A DNA stretch of 33,365 nt from Duodenibacillus intestinigallinarum. Its GTDB lineage: Bacteria; Pseudomonadota; Gammaproteobacteria; Burkholderiales; Burkholderiaceae_F. Below the pieces are notes generated by a model. The model saw only the letters and a program-made list of their open reading frames with translations. It had not been told where the DNA came from and searched no databases. The DNA lies in contig DXAH01000062.1 in the NCBI GenBank assembly GCA_019117105.1, forward strand, positions 1 through 33,365, in the 5' to 3' direction. Shown here piece by piece: positions 30,730-33,365 of the stretch (the first letter of the stretch is position 1; each line of letters starts with the position of its first letter). The position numbers and the translations under genes are program-made.

Positions 30730-31794
30730 ATGGCATTAGTGAGCATGCGCCAGCTGCTTGATCATGCAGCGGAAAACGGTTACGGCGTTCCCGCCTTCAA
30801 CGTCAACAACATCGAACAAGTGCAGGCCATCATGACGGCTGCCGCCGAAGTCGGCGCTCCGGTCATCATGCAGGCGAGCGCCGGCGCCCGCAAGTATGCC
30901 GGCGAAGCGTTCCTGCGCCACATCATCGAGGCCGCCGTGGAAAGCTGGCCGGATGTTCCGGTTTGCATGCATCAGGACCACGGCCAGAGTCCGGCCGTCT
31001 GCCAGATCGCCATGCGCATGGGCTTTACGTCGGTGATGATGGACGGTTCGCTTATGAGCGACGGCAAGACTATTTCCTCCTACGAATACAACGTCGACGT
31101 CACCCGCCGCGTGGTTGAAAACGCCCACTGCATCGGCGTGTCCGTCGAAGGCGAACTCGGCTGCCTGGGTTCTTTGGAAACCATGAAGGGCGACAAGGAA
31201 GACGGTCACGGCACAGATGCGACCATGTCCCGTGAACAGCTTCTCACCGATCCCGATCAGGCCGCCGACTTCGTGCGTGAAACCCAGCTCGACGCTCTGG
31301 CCATCGCCATCGGCACGAGCCACGGCGCCTACAAGTTCACGCGCAAGCCCACCGGTGAAATTCTTTCGATCCAGCGCGTCAAGGAAATCCACGAACGTCT
31401 GCCCAACACCCACCTCGTGATGCACGGCTCGAGCTCCGTTCCGCAGGAATACCTCGCTGAAATCCGCGAATTCGGCGGCAGCATGCGCGAAACCTATGGC
31501 GTGCCCGTTTCCGAAATTCAGGAGGCCATCAAGCACGGCGTGCGCAAGGTCAACATCGACACGGACATTCGTCTGGCAATGACCGCCGCTACGCGCCGCT
31601 TCCTTTTCGAGCACCCCGAAAAGTTCGATCCGCGCGAATACCTCAAGAAGGCCCGTCAGGCCGCTTACGAACTGTGCAAGCAGCGCTATCTTGAGTTCGG
31701 TTGCGAGGGTCAGGGCGCCCGCATCAAGCCGATCTCGCTTTCCGTGATGGCCGCCAAGTACGATGCCGGCGAGCTCGCGCAGAAGGTTCAGTAA
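30730..31794 (+). CDS. fba: Class II fructose-bisphosphate aldolase (Calvin-type subfamily)
   Basis: 354-aa zinc enzyme that cleaves and forms fructose-1,6-bisphosphate in glycolysis/gluconeogenesis. MALVSMRQLLDHAAENGYGVPAFNVNN opens the protein. The zinc and substrate motifs are CMHQDHGQSP (about 78-87), GTSHGAYKF, LVMHGSSSVP (about 232-241) and VNIDTDIRLAMTAA (about 275-288). This length and the SVEGELGCLGSLE region place it with the Calvin-cycle-subtype aldolases of beta- and gammaproteobacteria. AGGAC lies about 10 bases before ATG 30730. Single gene with its own terminator. Confidence 0.96.
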   Translation: MALVSMRQLLDHAAENGYGVPAFNVNNIEQVQAIMTAAAEVGAPVIMQASAGARKYAGEAFLRHIIEAAVESWPDVPVCMHQDHGQSPAVCQIAMRMGFTSVMMDGSLMSDGKTISSYEYNVDVTRRVVENAHCIGVSVEGELGCLGSLETMKGDKEDGHGTDATMSREQLLTDPDQAADFVRETQLDALAIAIGTSHGAYKFTRKPTGEILSIQRVKEIHERLPNTHLVMHGSSSVPQEYLAEIREFGGSMRETYGVPVSEIQEAIKHGVRKVNIDTDIRLAMTAATRRFLFEHPEKFDPREYLKKARQAAYELCKQRYLEFGCEGQGARIKPISLSVMAAKYDAGELAQKVQ

Positions 31795-31816
31795 TTCGGT
31801 CTTTGCGCCACAGTAT

Positions 31817-31854
31817 TGCGGCCGCGGAAATTGCTTCCTCGGCCGCATTTTTTT
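31817..31854 (+). terminator. Rho-independent terminator after the aldolase gene
   Basis: TGCGGCCG (31817-31824) pairs with CGGCCGCA (31840-31847), followed by seven T. Confidence 0.9.
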
Positions 31855-31883
31855 GACGCTTTTTTAACGCAGGAAATTTCGTT

Positions 31884-32288
31884 ATGCCTCAGGATGCTCG
31901 TGACTTAAAAGGCAAAACCGGCATTCGGCGCCTCATCAACGCCACGCGCTACTCGCGAGACGGCTTTTTGAAAGCCTTTCAGACCGAAGAAGCCTTCCGC
32001 CAGGAATCCATTCTGTCCGTGATCGGCCTCGTTGCCCTCTTTTTCATCCCGGCCGCCTTCACGCTCAAGCTCTTTGCGGTTTTCGCCCTCGTGTTTCTGC
32101 TGGTGACTGAGCTCTTGAATTCCGCCGTCGAGGCTGCAATTGATCGCATCGGCCCGGAAATTCACCCCATGAGCAAGTACGCCAAGGATGCCGGCAGCTG
32201 CGCCGTGCTCTTTGCGCTCACGTTCTGCATCTTTGTGTGGTGCGTGGTGCTATGGGACGCTTTCGTCTCGCCGATCATGGCGCACTGA
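31884..32288 (+). CDS. dgkA: Diacylglycerol kinase
   Basis: 134-aa integral-membrane kinase that phosphorylates diacylglycerol (or undecaprenol in relatives) with ATP to recycle lipid from envelope polymer synthesis. It has an N-terminal amphipathic region, three membrane helices, and the family signature TELLNSAVEAAIDRIGPEIH (about 74-93) followed by SKYAKDAGSCAV, which holds the catalytic Glu and ATP-binding residues. Length fits (E. coli 122 aa). AGGAAA precedes ATG 31884. It lies 89 bases downstream of the aldolase, beyond its terminator, and is convergent with gltD. Confidence 0.96.
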   Translation: MPQDARDLKGKTGIRRLINATRYSRDGFLKAFQTEEAFRQESILSVIGLVALFFIPAAFTLKLFAVFALVFLLVTELLNSAVEAAIDRIGPEIHPMSKYAKDAGSCAVLFALTFCIFVWCVVLWDAFVSPIMAH

Positions 32289-32298
32289 TTCTGTTTCT

Positions 32299-32333
32299 GA
32301 GAGCTGCCGAGTTCGTATAACTCGGCAACTCTC
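32299..32333. terminator. Terminator-type hairpin between convergent dgkA and gltD
   Basis: A 15-base stem with one mismatch (GAGAGCTGCCGAGTT 32299-32313 with AACTCGGCAACTCTC 32319-32333), loop CGTAT. There is no marked T run, so a bidirectional terminator of moderate strength is likely. Confidence 0.65.
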
Positions 32334-32339
32334 CTGAGG

Positions 32340-33365
32340 TCACGCTCGGAAAGCCGGCAGCTCCGTCGTTCCCATGAGATAGAGATCCACGGCTCGTGCG
32401 CAGCGGCGTCCCTCGCTCATGGCTCGGACAACAAGCGACTGACCGCTTCGCGTATCTCCGCAGGCAAACACTCCTGCGACAGACGATTCAAACGGTCGAA
32501 GATCCGTCTCGGTGCCCGCCTTGGCGTTACCCCGCGCATCGCGTTGAATGCCGAAGGCCTCCAAGAGTTCTTCGGTCGGATGCGCGAATCCCATTGCCAA
32601 AAACACGCGGTCGGCCGCAATCTCAAAGTCCGACCCGGGTTCTTGCGTGAGTCTCTTTGTGGCCGGATCCAGTCTCACTTTCACACAATGCAGTCCACGC
32701 ACCGCTCCCGAATCATTGACCAAAATCTCTTTGGTGGAAATGCCCCACAGCCGTTCGCAGCCTTCTTCGTGAGACGATGAGGTGCGAAGTTTCCGAGGCC
32801 AATCGGGCCACGTGGCAGCCTTATCCTCCTGCAGAGGCGGACACGGTCCGATGTCGAGCTGAACGATACTTTCGGCGCCCTGTCGCCTTGCGATGCCCAC
32901 GCAGTCGCTGCCGGTGTCTCCGCCTCCGATGATGACCACCTTGCAGTCCTTGCAGGAAATCAGCGTTTCATCGAGTTCGCCTGAAACGGCACGGTTCTGT
33001 CCGATCAAAAGTTCCAGCGCGAAATGCACGCCCTTGGCTTCCCTTCCCGGCACCTTGAGATCTCGCGGCGTCTCCGACCCGCACGCCAGAACAACAGCGT
33101 CGTAGTCACGCTTGAGTTTGTCTGCCGACACCGTCTTTTGGGCCTGTGAAAACACCCCCTGCGAAAACGACTTGACGCCGACTGCGGTACCGAACTTGAA
33201 CGCAACGCCTTCGGCCTGCATCTGCTTGATGCGTCGATCGATGAGATCTTTAGGAAGCTTAAAGTCTGGAATGCCGTAGCGCAGCAAACCGCCCGCCTTC
33301 TCGTTTTTCTCGTACACCGTCACCTTGTGCCCGGCTCGCGCCAACTGCTGCGCACAGGCCAGACC
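32340..33365 (-). CDS. gltD: Glutamate synthase small subunit, C-terminal part (5' end outside window)
   Basis: FAD/NADPH-binding beta subunit of glutamate synthase, which passes electrons from NADPH to the large subunit for making glutamate from glutamine and 2-oxoglutarate. The frame stays open to the right edge and begins here with GLACAQQLARAGHKVTVYEK, the end of the FAD dinucleotide loop, so the N-terminal iron-sulfur region is missing. It contains GGLLRYGIPDFKLPK, the NADPH loop VIIGGGDTGSDCVG and the C-terminal FACGDTRSGQSLVVRAMSEG. The related small subunits of dihydropyrimidine dehydrogenase and the like share parts, but the C-terminal layout is GltD. The large-subunit gene is presumably upstream, off the window. 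Confidence 0.93.
   Translation of the reverse strand, partial: GLACAQQLARAGHKVTVYEKNEKAGGLLRYGIPDFKLPKDLIDRRIKQMQAEGVAFKFGTAVGVKSFSQGVFSQAQKTVSADKLKRDYDAVVLACGSETPRDLKVPGREAKGVHFALELLIGQNRAVSGELDETLISCKDCKVVIIGGGDTGSDCVGIARRQGAESIVQLDIGPCPPLQEDKAATWPDWPRKLRTSSSHEEGCERLWGISTKEILVNDSGAVRGLHCVKVRLDPATKRLTQEPGSDFEIAADRVFLAMGFAHPTEELLEAFGIQRDARGNAKAGTETDLRPFESSVAGVFACGDTRSGQSLVVRAMSEGRRCARAVDLYLMGTTELPAFRA

Noticed and set aside
30736..31848. 370-codon minus frame opposite the aldolase
   Set aside because: Mirror of a highly codon-biased gene. The aldolase motifs are complete on the plus strand.
1..33365. CRISPR arrays, insertion sequences, prophage
   Set aside because: No regularly spaced direct repeats, no complete transposase and no phage structural genes were found.

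Overview
The window looks like a chromosomal segment of a gut-type betaproteobacterium of the order Burkholderiales, most likely Sutterellaceae (Sutterella/Parasutterella-like). This is inferred from gene content and style: 'Porin_4'-type trimeric porins, a periplasmic FMN/FAD flavoprotein reductase paired with a TtrS-like sensor kinase, an E. coli-type FeoAABC cluster under Fur-like sites, FNR next to anaerobic HemN, and a Calvin-type class II aldolase. No 16S gene or species marker is present, so the family assignment is an inference.

Layout. 1-1294 (-): a sensor kinase with a phosphonate-binding-like periplasmic domain, cut by the left edge. 1525-2892: an RlmL-type THUMP methyltransferase and tRNA-Glu(CTC). 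3279-8358: a YuiF/NhaC-type permease, a tautomerase, a porin with a structured leader, a lipoprotein with a Met/Trp/Pro tail, and tsaD. 8456-9181 (-): queC.

About 9300-16500 is the accessory part, and it is visibly more AT-rich than its flanks. A secreted flavoprotein reductase is divergent from a sensor kinase/FixJ-type regulator pair, with a 36-bp two-tier palindrome in the shared promoter region. Directly behind the regulator is the broken C-terminal end of an autotransporter barrel. Then come a VapBC pair with promoter and operator, a run of ten G, an AT-rich orphan gene, and about 0.5 kb of gene-free DNA with clustered inverted repeats.

16577-21360 (-) is an iron block: a porin and feoA-feoA-feoB-feoC, each with Fur-box-like sequences in the promoter region. 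21618-24668 (-): a beta-hydroxyacid dehydrogenase, exonuclease I and a lipoprotein. 24830-27410: hemN with a class-II-spaced FNR site, beside fnr itself. 27432-28856 (-): an archaeal-type ATPase fused to a nuclease-like domain. 29108-32288: a MATE transporter, fructose-bisphosphate aldolase and diacylglycerol kinase. 32340-33365 (-): gltD, cut by the right edge.

The most interesting system is the flavoprotein/sensor/regulator module (9314-13604). It looks like a sense-and-respire unit for an external electron acceptor. The flavoprotein keeps the FMN-attachment and FAD-binding motifs of fumarate/urocanate-type reductases. However, it appears to have lost three residues that bind or protonate the dicarboxylate in fumarate reductase, so its substrate is probably something else and cannot be named from sequence. 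The antiporter, porins, housekeeping enzymes and FNR/hemN are ordinary for such a genome.
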